From positions 18,397,274 to 18,461,273 of the forward strand of contig CM040444.1 in NCBI GenBank assembly GCA_022749755.1: DNA of 64,000 bases, read 5' to 3'. Under the pieces are notes generated by a model. The model had not been told where the DNA came from. It saw nothing but the letters and a program-made list of their open reading frames with translations, and did no database searches. The DNA comes from Azadirachta indica (Eukaryota > Streptophyta > Magnoliopsida > Sapindales > Meliaceae). Of the stretch, positions 1 through 9,887 are shown piece after piece; the first letter of the stretch is position 1; every line of letters starts with the position of its first letter. A program made the position numbers and the translations under genes.

Positions 1-439
1 TTGATTACAGGTATCAAAGCTCTCTAGTCTGTGTTTGTCTCTTTTTCTGTCCTAAGTAGACAGTAATTATGAGAGGTTTTTCTTTTCGTTCAACATTTTA
101 AAGCAACTTCTATTCTCACTACCACCTAAGAAGAAGTGCTTATCACTGACTGGTGGTTCTACAAAATTTGGCAATCAACAACATTGCGCGTGGGTTATAT
201 GTGTCGCTTGAAGTTTTTCACCACACCTTCACACGCTGACGCATAAAGGTATGTTTGCTGTCAAAAAATTCTCTGATCTTTAATATTTGGTTTTCTTGGT
301 TATGTACATCACCTTTATGTGCCTAGTTGGGTCAGCATCCATATAAGTGTGGAATATTCTTTGAAACAAGTTTGAGTACTTTAATTTTGAAACTTTAATT
401 CTTTATGTTTTCTACGTGCTTGATGTCATAGCTAAAAAA

Positions 440-900
440 AAGTCTGTAGTGATGTTTGATGTTGTTCCAGTATTGTTAAAAATCTCAAAACAAAAGCTTA
501 ATGGCTCTAATTATTATAATTCGAGTAAACTAGTTAGCTTTATTTACGAAGTATTGATATGGACCACCATATGATTGATGATCTACCCAAAGATGATTCA
601 AAACAGACTTAGTTAAGAGAAGATGCTTGATTGTTCTTACAAATAAATAACTCCATTGATAATAAGGTAGTTGGCTTAATTAATCATTGTAAATTTTTAA
701 AGGAATTATTGGAATATTTAGATTTCATATACTTCAGGAAAGGATATATTAACTGTATGTATAAGTTGTGTCAAGCCTTTTATCATGCAGAGAAGCAAGA
801 TAAGTCTCTCACGACCTGTTTCATGGATTTCAAAAAGACTTATGAGAAGTTTAATATGTTGTTATCATTTAGCCACCTATTATATCATAGGTAATTCTCG
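440..900 (+). pseudogene. copia gag remnant
   Basis: Two frames together read as a plant copia gag-polypeptide. Around 490-600 there is a KLNGSNY-like start ('KLNG.NY..W' in the family). From 631 to 894 the frame contains NNSIDNKVV, KELLEYLDF and then CQAFYHAEKQDKSLTTCFMDFKKTYEKFN, which closely follows the family pattern of a 'CQAFYRAEKQ..SLT.YFMDFKKTYEELN' stretch. A stop (tag) lies just before 620 and the frame is lost after about 894. No zinc knuckle remains. It is non-functional and part of the surrounding copia element. Confidence 0.75.
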
Positions 901-1129
901 TATATTCTACTTTTCAATCATATACATCTCATTTTACTGTCACTTTAGCAAATGGGTTAACATCTTCTGTTCTTGGGTTTGGCACCATTAACCCAACTCT
1001 ATCACTTCTGTTGACATTTGTTTTGAGTTTACCTCAGTTTTCTTTTAATCTAATTTTTGTAATCAAACTCACTTGTGCTCTTAATTGTTATGTTTTATTC
1101 TTTCCTGATTATTACTTATTTCAAGATCT

Positions 1130-1930
1130 TATAACAAAGAAGATTATTGGTAAAGGACATGAATTTGGACGCCTCTATATTCTTGATAAACGAGTGTCAA
1201 AATCCATAGTGTATTCTAGAGTAACAATTCCATTTGAAACACGCCGTCGATTAGGACATGCTTCTCTTCATTTATTGAAGAAAATATGTCCTCCATTTCA
1301 TAGTTTATCTTCTTTGGACTATAAGTCTTATTAGTTTGCCAAACATCAACATCTTAGTTTGAGTCCTAGAGTCAATAAACAAGTTAGTGCTTTTTTTGAG
1401 TTAGTTCATTCAGATGTCTAAGGTCCTTGTCCAGTTGTGTCTAAAACTGGATTTAAATACTTTGTTACTTTTTTTATTGATGATTATTCTTGTATGACTT
1501 AGTTATATTTAATGAAACAACGATCTAAATTGTTTGCTTATTTTTTTTACTTTTTGTGCTAAAATTAAAATCCAGTTTAATATTCTCGTTCAAATATTGA
1601 GGAGTGATAATGCTAAAGAGTGTCTATTAAAGTCCTTTCAATCTTACATAATTAAGTATGGAATTCTTTATCAAATTTCTTGTATAGATACACCATCTCA
1701 AAATAGGGTGGCAAAAAGAAAGAATACGCATCTACTTGAAATTGCAAAAGCCTTAATATTTCAAATGCATGTTCCAAAGCATTTTTAGGCTAATGCAGTT
1801 TCAACTGCTTGTTTTCTAATTAACCACATGCCTTCCTCTATCCTTAATAGTGAGACTTCTTATCACACTCTTTTTCTAACTAAGTCATTGTTTCCTATTG
1901 AACTTAGGATATTTGGTTGTACTTGTTTTG
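1130..1930 (+). pseudogene. copia GAG-pre-integrase and integrase remnant
   Basis: About 1135-1334 encodes a pre-integrase zinc-binding-type segment ending in RRRLGHASLHLLKKICPP, matching the W/RRLGH...L motif of copia pol. It then hits a stop where the CxxC (C-QFAKH) part should begin ('SY*FAKHQHLSLSPRV'). The integrase core follows with FELVHSDV, a stop, then GPCPV..KTGFKYFVTFFIDDYS, then another stop, and a later ILRSDNAKE..S..F..Y segment (about 1600-1660). These are the D and D-E regions of the DDE core, with at least three stops and one frameshift. It cannot encode an active enzyme. Confidence 0.85.
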
Positions 1931-2359
1931 TTCGGAATGTTCACCCTTAAATTATAAAACTAGATCCCAAGTCTCTAAAGTGTATTTTTTTTTGTTACTC
2001 CCGTGTTCAAAAGGGCTATAGATGTTATTGCCCTAGCCTTTGTGTTAGCTAATGTTACCTTTCTAGAAGATACACCTTTTTATTTGTCTTCCATACATAT
2101 GAATGAGGGGGAGGATAATGATGTGTTAATATATACTCCTGATACATGTCTTGAACCAAATCCTTCGCCATTAGATCTAGTATCAAGCAATGATCTTTCT
2201 ATTGCCCTTCGCAAAAGTAAATGCCAATATATTTACCTTTTATCTTTTTTATGTCTTAGAACCATTTGTCATCCTCAACTTGTTCTTTTATTGTATCTCT
2301 TAACTCTATCTCTATTCTTAAGACTATTCATGAAGCCTTATCCCATCTTGGATGACATA

Positions 2360-3240
2360 ATGCTATGATAGAGGAAATGAATACTCTAAATGATAATGGT
2401 ACTTGGGACTTAATAAATTTATGTACAAGGAAGAAGGCTATTAGATGTTATTGGGTTTTTGCAATCAAAGTGAATCTTGACGGGTTAATTACTTAATTAA
2501 AAGTTTGTCTTATATCTAAAGGATATGCTTAAACTTATGGAATTGATTATTCTAACACCTTTTCTCAATTACTAAGTTAACATCTGTCAGGTTATTTATT
2601 TCTATGGTAGCCACTCATAATTGTCCTTTACATTAGCTAGACCTCAAAAATGTTTTTCTTCATAAAGATCTTTGGAAAGAACTTTATATAGAGCAACCTC
2701 CTAGTTTTATTGCTCAAAGGGAGTATAGGAAAGTTTGTCGTCTTTGCAAGTCTTTGTATGGTTTGAAACAGAGTTCACCTGCTTGGTTTGGTAAATTTAG
2801 TCAAACAATTGAGCGGTTTAGAATGAAGAAAAGCAAATCTGATCATTTTATCTTTTATAAACAACTTAAGGGTAGAATTATTCTACTAGTTATATATGTG
2901 GATGATATCATCATTACTAGGACTGATGTTTTAGGTATTTCATCCCTTAAATCCTTTCTTCACAGCCAATTTCATACAAAAGATTTGAGGATGTTACAGT
3001 ACTTCTTAGGTGTCGAGGTAGTAAGAAGTAAGACAATAATTCTCTTAACTCAAAGAAAGTACGTGCTTGACTTGTTATCTGAGACAAGAAAATTGGGGAC
3101 TAAACCATGTAGTACTCTAATTATACCTAAGTTGTAACTCACAAAAGAAGGTGAATTATTTGAAGATCCTAAGAGATATAGAAGATTGGTTGGGAAGTTG
3201 AATTATCTTACAGTGACTTGGCCAAGCATTGTATATTTAG
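2360..3240 (+). pseudogene. copia reverse transcriptase (RVT_2) remnant
   Basis: The longest open part (about 2754-3137) starts YGLKQSSPAWFGKF and contains the catalytic YVDDI motif (about 2896-2912) within LLVIYVDDIIITRTD, then FHTKDLRMLQYFLGVEV. This is the classic copia RVT_2 order. The upstream part (2370-2750: EEMNTLNDNGTWDL, then a DVKNAFLHGDL-like stretch) is interrupted by several stops, and the frame ends at a stop at 3137 instead of running into RNase H. It is inactive. Confidence 0.9.
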
Positions 3241-3289
3241 TTCGTGTTGTAAGTCAATACATGTCTTCTCCAATAGTTGACCGTTAAGC

Positions 3290-3850
3290 AACCATAGAAC
3301 AGATTTTGTGCTATTTGAAAGGGGGTGTTAGACGTGGAATCTTGTATAAAGATCATGATTATACTAAGATCGAGTGTTTTTGAAATGTTGATTATGGTCC
3401 AAGGACGATCGAAGATCTATTTTAGGATATTATGTTCTTGTTAGAGGGAACTTAGTCTCATGGACGAGTAGGAAGTAAAATATAGTCTCACGTTCGAGTG
3501 TAGAATCAAAATACAGAGCAATGGCACAATCTATGTGTGAAATATTATGATACATCAGCTTCTAACTAAATTAGGTTTTAAAACTTCAGTTCCAACCAAG
3601 TTGTGGTATGATAATCAAGTTGCTCTTTATATTGCTTCCAATCCTGTATTCCATGAATGAACTAAGCACATTAAAGTTGATTGTCATTTCGTTCATAAGA
3701 AAATACAATAAGGCTTGGTTTTCACAAGATATGTGAAGATTGGAGAACAATTAGGAGATATTTTCACGAAAGCTCTAAACAGTGCTTGGGTGGACTATCT
3801 TTGTAACAAGCTAGGCATAATTAACATCCATACTCCAGCTTCAAAAGGAA
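3290..3850 (+). pseudogene. copia RNase H remnant and pol C-terminus
   Basis: Broken frames show the copia RNase H signature: an 'ILCYLKGGVRRGILYKD' stretch, 'SRSSVESKYRAMAQS'-like coding near 3490-3530, 'LWYDNQVALYIASNPVFHE' near 3605-3660, 'HIKVDCHFVHKKIQ', and the terminal GDIFTKAL...CNKLGIINIHTPA before the LTR. Several stops and frameshifts are present. Purine-rich caaaaggaa at 3842-3850 is the likely polypurine tract. Confidence 0.8.
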
Positions 3851-4061
3851 TGTTACAAAATAAGAAATCTTATATGATTAGAAAATTTTGATTATAGGAG
3901 GAGATTATGAGTCTAATTAGTTGTCTTTTCTTGTATAAGATTTCCTTCTACAATAGAACTCATACTTTGTGTATATATGTGTGTGTGTGCGCGTCCGCGT
4001 GCTATTATAGTGAATGAATACAACAACACACATAAATCTTTCTCTCATATATTTGATTACA
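3851..4061 (+). repeat. 3' LTR of the copia element
   Basis: It starts TGTTAC directly after the purine-rich tract and the last pol codons and ends ...TTGATTACA, the same nine bases that open the window as the end of the 5' LTR. It is about 211 bp with TG...CA borders. A short (TG)n and CG-containing run lies near 3975-4000. Confidence 0.8.
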
Positions 4062-4662
4062 ATAATAATATTAGTTATAATTATTGAATTTGAATTGTCT
4101 TGCCTTATAAAATTATTATATCAACATAATAATTTTAAAATAATAATTTAAAAATATAAATTAGATATAATGTTTAATTAAATATTTTTATTTACATATT
4201 CTAACTAATGAACATAAGTGGTGTAATAATAAAATATTATGTATTTTCTTGAAGTCTAGTGTTCAAGTTTTAAAATTATAAAAATTCTTATTTTATTTCT
4301 AAGAAGCAAAACAAAGTCAATATAAGGTCGAGGGCTCGCAAGGATCCCAGGCCCAAACCAAGGACATCCTTGATCCGTCCCTATTTGTTCAAATCAAGGA
4401 TAGGGATCTATGGCCCATTGGGGATGGGGTTGGAATCGGGGTCTCGAGCCCATCACCGGCTTGTTGTCATCCCTATATATTTAGGAATAAAATATTAAAT
4501 TTAAAAGGTTTGTTTTATTTTATTATTTTTAAAAATTTTATACATAAAATAATATTTGTTTAAATTAAAATACTGATAATAAATTTGATAAAATTATATA
4601 CTAAAATGTTTCTAACTTTTTTTTTAACTTCTTGATAATAATTTAGTATGTATTAATTATAA
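4062..4662. repeat. AT-rich non-coding DNA with an hAT-like terminal fragment
   Basis: No gene is seen. 4062-4320 resembles 49860-50200 (same order of tgt...aagtggt/ggccc...gtgttc...ttatt motifs). 4322-4480 is a locally GC-rich block with repeated ccc/ggg words that ends ttgttgtcatccctata. The reverse complement begins tagggatgacaac, the kind of terminus seen on many non-autonomous plant hAT elements. 4500-4655 resembles 43050-43190. A copy of a repeat family with eroded ends is the simplest reading. Confidence 0.4.
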
Positions 4663-4762
4663 NNNNNNNNNNNNNNNNNNNNNNNNNNNNNNNNNNNNNN
4701 NNNNNNNNNNNNNNNNNNNNNNNNNNNNNNNNNNNNNNNNNNNNNNNNNNNNNNNNNNNNNN
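4663..4762. other. Assembly gap (100 N)
   Basis: Exactly 100 N. Such fixed-length runs mark gaps of unknown size. The gap lies exactly where the first copy of the large CACTA-like duplication should begin, so the left ~480 bp of that element (compare 20893-21369) and any flank are missing. Confidence 0.98.
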
Positions 4763-7700
4763 CATCAGCCAACGGCTCATCCTTTCGGCAAGTTAACCTT
4801 CCTTTTTAGTGCAAGTAAGGTACAATTTCATCTTTATTTGTTCCCGTAATTGATTAACTCTTTACTTGTTTTGTCTAAGTTTATATTGTAGATTAGTTAT
4901 ATCACAAATCCCTAATCTTTTCAAAGAATAAGAATATTGCGAAATTGAAGAATTATGAATTAATAACGATTAGTCACAAATCATTAACAGTTGCCTACTG
5001 CTCCTTCTTCTCGTTTGCTTTTTAACAAGTAATTTGATTGATCCTCTTTGAACTCCATTCAATTCAATTTAACAAATTCTAGGGTTTAGCATTTTTCTCA
5101 TTATGTTGCAATAATTTTCTACGTAGAAGATTTGAATCGTCATCAAATTGTGGACATTTTATTTTTAAAAATATATCTCTAAGGTTTGGTATGGAGATTA
5201 TATATCTTAAAAAATGTTCAAAAAGCTGCTCTGGAGGTAACTGTGCTGCTTGTAGATTTTTTCAGTTTTATGTGTCAGCTTATTTCATTCTGTTACAGAA
5301 TTTTGAGTTCGTACACGGAAGCAATGTGATGATTGTTGCCGCATAAATTGGTGAAGAAATCCTCATTATAATGGAGTTTGATCTTGTAATATGCTTTTAT
5401 GCTAATGTTTCATCTTTGAGAATGATTCAGCGAATGGGAAGAACGTGAAGGAAGCATGATGGACGAGTTGATATCCCTTTTTTGATTTGATTAACTCAGT
5501 TAATCTTGTATCCCAATCACTTTGAAGTAACCTTTTGATATCTTCTATTATGTCTGTGTATTTACTTTTTGAATGCTCTAAATCTCTTCATTTGTTCATG
5601 ATTTCTAAATGTTTATTCCAATGGTTCCTTGATAAGTTTTATTAGTTTTAATTAGATTGTAAAGGGTAAGAAATTGAAGGGCAATTTGTGAAAACAATCC
5701 AGCAGTAGGACTATTAAGAGACATATGCAAAATGGAGCTGAACAACTTCAATTTCCATCATAGTCCGAGGATGGTGACATCTATTCAAAAAGTTTATTTG
5801 GCTAGATTCTTTACTATTATATTATTAACTAAACTTACAGATTCTATGATGTTTGGCTGTAGATTTCTAATATTTTTAGACTAGAAGTCCAATTTGTTGA
5901 GCAGTCCTAATATTTGAAATGATTTTGAATTAGATATTGCGAGTCTTTCACTTTATGACTTGCAAAAGTTTTTTTTTTTTTCGATGAAAGCATTGAATAC
6001 GAAACCCAAATAGTGTCTTTTTCTAGGAGAAAATAGCTGCATATTTCTATTACTTTATTCTTTGTTTTCAAGATAAAAAACAAAATATAACAATTATTTT
6101 TGGGCTATAATATATAGAAAACAACCTTAGAGGCAGCAACAATTGTATCAACATAACTGTTGCACTTTTTGAGCTATTTTTGTGCGTAAAACAATAGCAA
6201 AATTGTTGCATTTCTTGGGTATGTTTTAGTGCCTAAGACAGCACCAAAACAGCAGCAAAGTTGCTGCAGTTTCTGGGCTGTGTTAGTGCCTAAGACAGCA
6301 CCAAAATAGCAGCAAAATTGCTGCAGTTTCTAGGCTGTTTCAGCTCATAGACAGCACCAAATATCTAGGTTTTGGAGATGGCATACACATAATTTGAGAA
6401 AACAGGTTTGGTTAATATGTTTTCAGGAATAATCTTGGATACAATCATAACATCTTATTCAAAATTTGGAAAACAAAGTTGTTTCCCATAATTTTTTTTT
6501 TTGAGAAAAACTTATATTATCTACTAAACACACTTTTAGTCATTACAAATATTGAGTATGTAATTTTGTTTTTATATTGTACCTTAATATTTTTAAATTC
6601 TTTCCAGATTGCAAACCAAATGCTTAGATTGCTTTAGGAGTAGACTAATAGATGCATATAGTTTCTTACACAAAGAAAAGAACATTGGTAGTTCCCATGG
6701 TTTGGGCATCCTATTTGAAGTTAAGTGCAAAGTTGATGTCAAATTACAATTTTAAATTTAGATAACGGAGTTGCCATAGATTTTGGATAATTAGAATGTA
6801 AAAATTAGTAATTTTTTATGCAGAAAAATATCATGAAATAGTAAGAATTATGCTACAATTTTAGACATTTTACTTGTTCCTGTTTTCAGACATTTTTCTA
6901 TCGAGAAATGCTTGTTACATGTCTACTGTTTGCTTTCCTTATATACGTTGTTTGTTTTATTTTCTTTAGCATAGTTGAAACTTGAGCGTTATTGAGATTT
7001 AATTCTGGATTTGAAAATCATTACTTTTCTGTGGAGCACCTCTGCAGAGCTGCACCTGTTACAAGTATACTCTGCTTATATTTTAATTTTTGTTGTTAAT
7101 GTTATTAATTTGTTAGTTTTACTAATTTATATTATAATCATATTTATTTTACATTGATATTATAGGTATTGGTGATCAGAATACTTGGTTATAAAGAGAA
7201 GATAAATTGAAGTTATGATATTATTTTTCTTGTTTGATTATAATATATTCAAGTATGGAAAAAAAACAAACTCAGCTTCTTGTATATGTATTTGTAGTTG
7301 GATTGAGCCTGCCCTTAGCTTTTTGAGTATGTCTTACATACCAGTCTACATACTCATCTTCTTTTGTGATTATTATTTTTTTTGTATATTTGGAAATATG
7401 TTAATTGCGATACAATAGATGATGGGTGTAATTTCTATATATAATTTCAAATAGAATGATTTGAATTTTGGATTATATTACATTATTTTATATTTGATAC
7501 TTATTTAAATAGAAAATTTTGAAGATAATTACAAATTAAAAGAAAAACATGTGAACATTACAATAGTAAGATAATATTTTAGCAACATTTTATAGTCGCT
7601 ACAAATATATATATTTGTAGATTTTATAAGGATACGTTAGCATTTCTAAAATGCTACTATTATTTACAATATTTTTATTTTTTAAATGCTACAGAAGACA

Positions 7701-7958
7701 AGATATTGCCATTATAAATTGTAACAGAAATTTTAGTAGTAGCATTTTGTTCATGCTATATCTTGAATTTGGTAGCATTTTAAAAATGCTATATATAGCT
7801 TTCCTTACATGCTATGAAAGCATTATTTAGCATCAATTGGATGCTATAAAAAACAAAAACTTTTAGTTATGTTGGCTAACATAGCACAGGCCAAAATGCT
7901 ACCATCTACATATGGTAGCATTTTTTAGATATTACAATATGGAATTTTTCTTGTAGTG
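4763..7958. mobile_element. CACTA-like non-autonomous element, copy A (left end lost in gap)
   Basis: It is near-identical to 21370-24843 except for a ~230-bp block present only in copy B (near 22505-22740). The right end reads ttttcttgtagtg, the reverse complement of CACTACAAGAAAA, a common plant CACTA (EnSpm) terminus. Just inside it (7560-7930) lie many tagcatttt/aaaatgcta subterminal words in both orientations. No transposase is visible. A minisatellite lies at about 6131-6362. 4775-4815 looks like a small exon with a splice donor and may be captured host sequence, but I cannot identify it. Confidence 0.7.
6131..6362. repeat. Minisatellite with hairpin-forming units
   Basis: About three and a half imperfect copies of a 60-68 bp unit built around gcagcaaaattgctgcag and tgcctaagacagcaccaaa. 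The first part is itself a palindrome (gcagcaa...ttgctgc), so each unit can fold. The same array occurs at 22967-23196 in the duplicated element. Confidence 0.8.
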
Positions 7959-8424
7959 ATATTTTCGTCAAGAATAAATTTTTATTAATTTTATCATATA
8001 TTAATCTTGTTTTTGGAATATTTATTCAACCATAAGGATTGATTAAGTTTTGTGTATAAGTTAGGTCTATCTCTATATGTTTTAAATAATTTCCTTGATA
8101 AAAACATAGAAGCATATTAAAAGTTAAACACGTAAGTTATTAAAATTGTTAAAAGACAAACCAACTAATACGATATGCACAAAAAACTTTTAATGAACAT
8201 CACTGTCAAACCAATTAATCAATGAAGGAGAAAGAGAAGAAAAATGCTCTATCGTTGTACTTAGACCCATAAATGTTATTAAGTAATTGTGGTTGATGTC
8301 TTCTTGCATTAAAATAGGTCCATCAGTATTGTGCATCTTCTGTGAAGAGCTCGGAGGAAAAAAATAGAAGCTACATCACTTTAAGTTGATTGAGCAATAT
8401 TGCTCATTAGTTGATCCAATTAAT
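7959..8424 (+). promoter_or_regulatory. 5' flank and promoter region of CXE unit A
   Basis: About 460 bp between the CACTA terminus and the original CXE start codon at 8425, nearly identical to 24844-25309 in unit B. Part of it (about 8265-8380) recurs as a fragment at 29232-29372. Three-fold conservation suggests it belonged to the ancestral gene's promoter and leader. No unambiguous TATA box can be singled out in this AT-rich sequence. Confidence 0.5.
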
Positions 8425-8457
8425 ATGTCAGAAGAATCTGTCCTGCCTTATTCAGCA
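8425..8457 (+). pseudogene. CXE unit A: severed N-terminal coding piece
   Basis: ATG at 8425 opens MSEESVLPYSA, differing from unit B (MSEESVLPHSA at 25310) at one residue. In unit B the next codons are ATT GAT CCT (I-D-P). Here the match stops right after GCA and transposon sequence begins. The rest of the gene resumes at GAT, 14268. This is therefore the original start of the gene whose body lies 5.8 kb away. Splicing across is not supported, since no donor sits at the junction. Confidence 0.85.
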
Positions 8458-8820
8458 AAAAATTATCATTTACTCTTTAATTAATTTGATTTGTCTGTTT
8501 AATTCTCTCCTTACATTAATATTTAATATTGTTTTATTGTATTTTTTGCATATTACGAGAGAATTAGTCATTTAAAATAAATTTGACTCAAAATTATTGA
8601 ATTCGATTTAAAAAGAAAGATGTTCGAGGATAAAAATGTAAGGGAAATACGGACCAAAACGTAAGTCATCAGGGTTCCTAAGTGTAAAGTTAAGGGGACC
8701 TATTTGCAAACTTTTCAAATTTTTTAAGTCAGCTTTTCAATGATTGTGTGTTTTTTTTTTTGGTCGGTGAAAAATTTTTGCAAGTTTAATTTCAAACTAA
8801 GGGAGTTAGGGAAAAAGGTG

Positions 8821-8940
8821 AAGAGAGAAAAAAAAAGAGAAGAAAAAAGAAAAGAAAAAAATTAAAAAAAAATGTGAAAAAAAAATTAAAAAAAATGTGA
8901 AAATAAAAAAAAATTAAAAAATTAAAAAATATATATATGC
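8821..8940. repeat. A-rich low-complexity tract
   Basis: Over 100 bases made almost only of A with scattered g and t (gaaaa, aattaaaaaa, aaaatgtgaaa). The minus-strand reading frame through it is mostly Phe and is an artefact. It sits directly before the GC-rich block at 8941-9165. Confidence 0.8.
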
Positions 8941-9165
8941 TTCTTGCGCGCGCAGGCGCGCAAGCAACACAGATTGTGCGGTACGGCCGCGCAAGCAATT
9001 GCGCGCCTGCGCGCGCAAGACAGTAAGCGAGGCGCGGCCGCGCAGAATATTGCGCGGTTGCACCGCGCTTCGCACAAAAATTGAGCGCAAGACAGTAGCG
9101 TGGCGCGGCCGCGCAGAATACTACGCGCCCACGCCGCGCTTACTGTCTTGCGCGCAAATGCCTAC
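8941..9165. repeat. CpG-dense block with direct and inverted repeats
   Basis: An isolated block of gcgcgc-type sequence in AT-rich surroundings. 9011-9029 (gcgcgcaagacagtaagcg) is a perfect 19-bp inverted match to 9137-9155. A direct copy of the gcgcaagacagta core lies near 9084. The ggcgcggccgcgcagaata word repeats at about 9031 and 9103. It lies about 40 bp upstream of a TATA-like ccccaatataatcc (9202 on) and a pyrimidine-rich leader, so it is probably promoter sequence of the element that carries the 9888-11162 ORF. Confidence 0.7.
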
Positions 9166-9887
9166 GCAATCATATTTATGCTGCGCCTCCCCTCTTTTTA
9201 CCCCAATATAATCCCTTTTCTATTTGTTTCCAAATTTTCCTCTTTCTCCAACACAAAACACCCCAAACACTCTCTCTTTTTCACTCTTTACCTAAATTCA
9301 ATTACTATACGTTCAATCACCATCCCAAAAACCAAATTACACATATTTCCTTACCAAATTTAAACACTCAATTACCTATAATTTCCCAACATAGCAAGAA
9401 TTTGGAGAAGTGCAGTGAGAGTAAGGAATTTAATCACAACATTGTATTTTCACTTCAATTTCAAGTAAGTTCTCACTAGTATAAAATTTATTCTTCCAAT
9501 TATATATTTATGAAGAAATGTTTAGGGTTGTAATGTTAATAGAAAATTGAAGTGTCTGGTTCTTGATTTTTTGTGGAATTTGTTGTGGGTGTTGTTGAGA
9601 AATTAATATTTTGGAAGTGTTTGCGTTTTACATTGTAATTTTGGCCTAAACGTAAAGGTTTGGATTAGAAATTGAGTGGGTTAATAAAAGTGTACGCCAA
9701 ATGTTCGACAAAATATTTCAGTGAACTTTGGCCTAGTAATCTTAAGTTTGATAGTTGAAAAATACTTGCAGGGTGCGTTAAGAGTGAAAGGAAGGTTAAT
9801 TAAGTGGATTGAAGTGCAAGATAGGAGGTAGTAAAAGTGTGTATTCCAAGTGTTCGGTAATTTGCCTAAAAGAATACTAAGAGCAAA

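Larger units (their letters stand above)
1..4061 (+). mobile_element. Decayed Ty1/copia LTR retrotransposon, 5' LTR cut by window edge
   Basis: The first nine bases (ttgattaca) are identical to the end of the 3' LTR at 4053-4061, so the window opens on the last bases of the 5' LTR. They are followed by a primer-binding-site-like ggtatcaaagctc (compare the tRNA-Met PBS of copia elements). Broken reading frames then follow in copia order: gag, GAG-pre-integrase, integrase, reverse transcriptase, RNase H, 3' LTR. Many in-frame stops and frameshifts show that it is dead. The element is about 4.1 kb plus the missing LTR, near the usual 4.5-5 kb. The left target-site duplication cannot be checked because the flank is outside the window. 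Confidence 0.9.

Noticed and set aside
1..25. tRNA-Met-like sequence as a tRNA gene
   Set aside because: Only a short 3'-complementary stretch follows an LTR end; it is a retrotransposon primer-binding site.
7560..7930. tagcatttt/aaaatgcta repeats as a CRISPR-like array
   Set aside because: Eukaryotic context, irregular spacing, both orientations; they are subterminal repeats of a DNA transposon.
8792..8998. Minus-strand Phe-rich 68-codon frame
   Set aside because: It arises from an A-rich low-complexity tract read in antisense.
8999..9363. Small frames across the CpG-dense block
   Set aside because: Arg/Ala-rich translation of a gcgc repeat, overlapping in two frames. It lies in a promoter-like region of a transposon.
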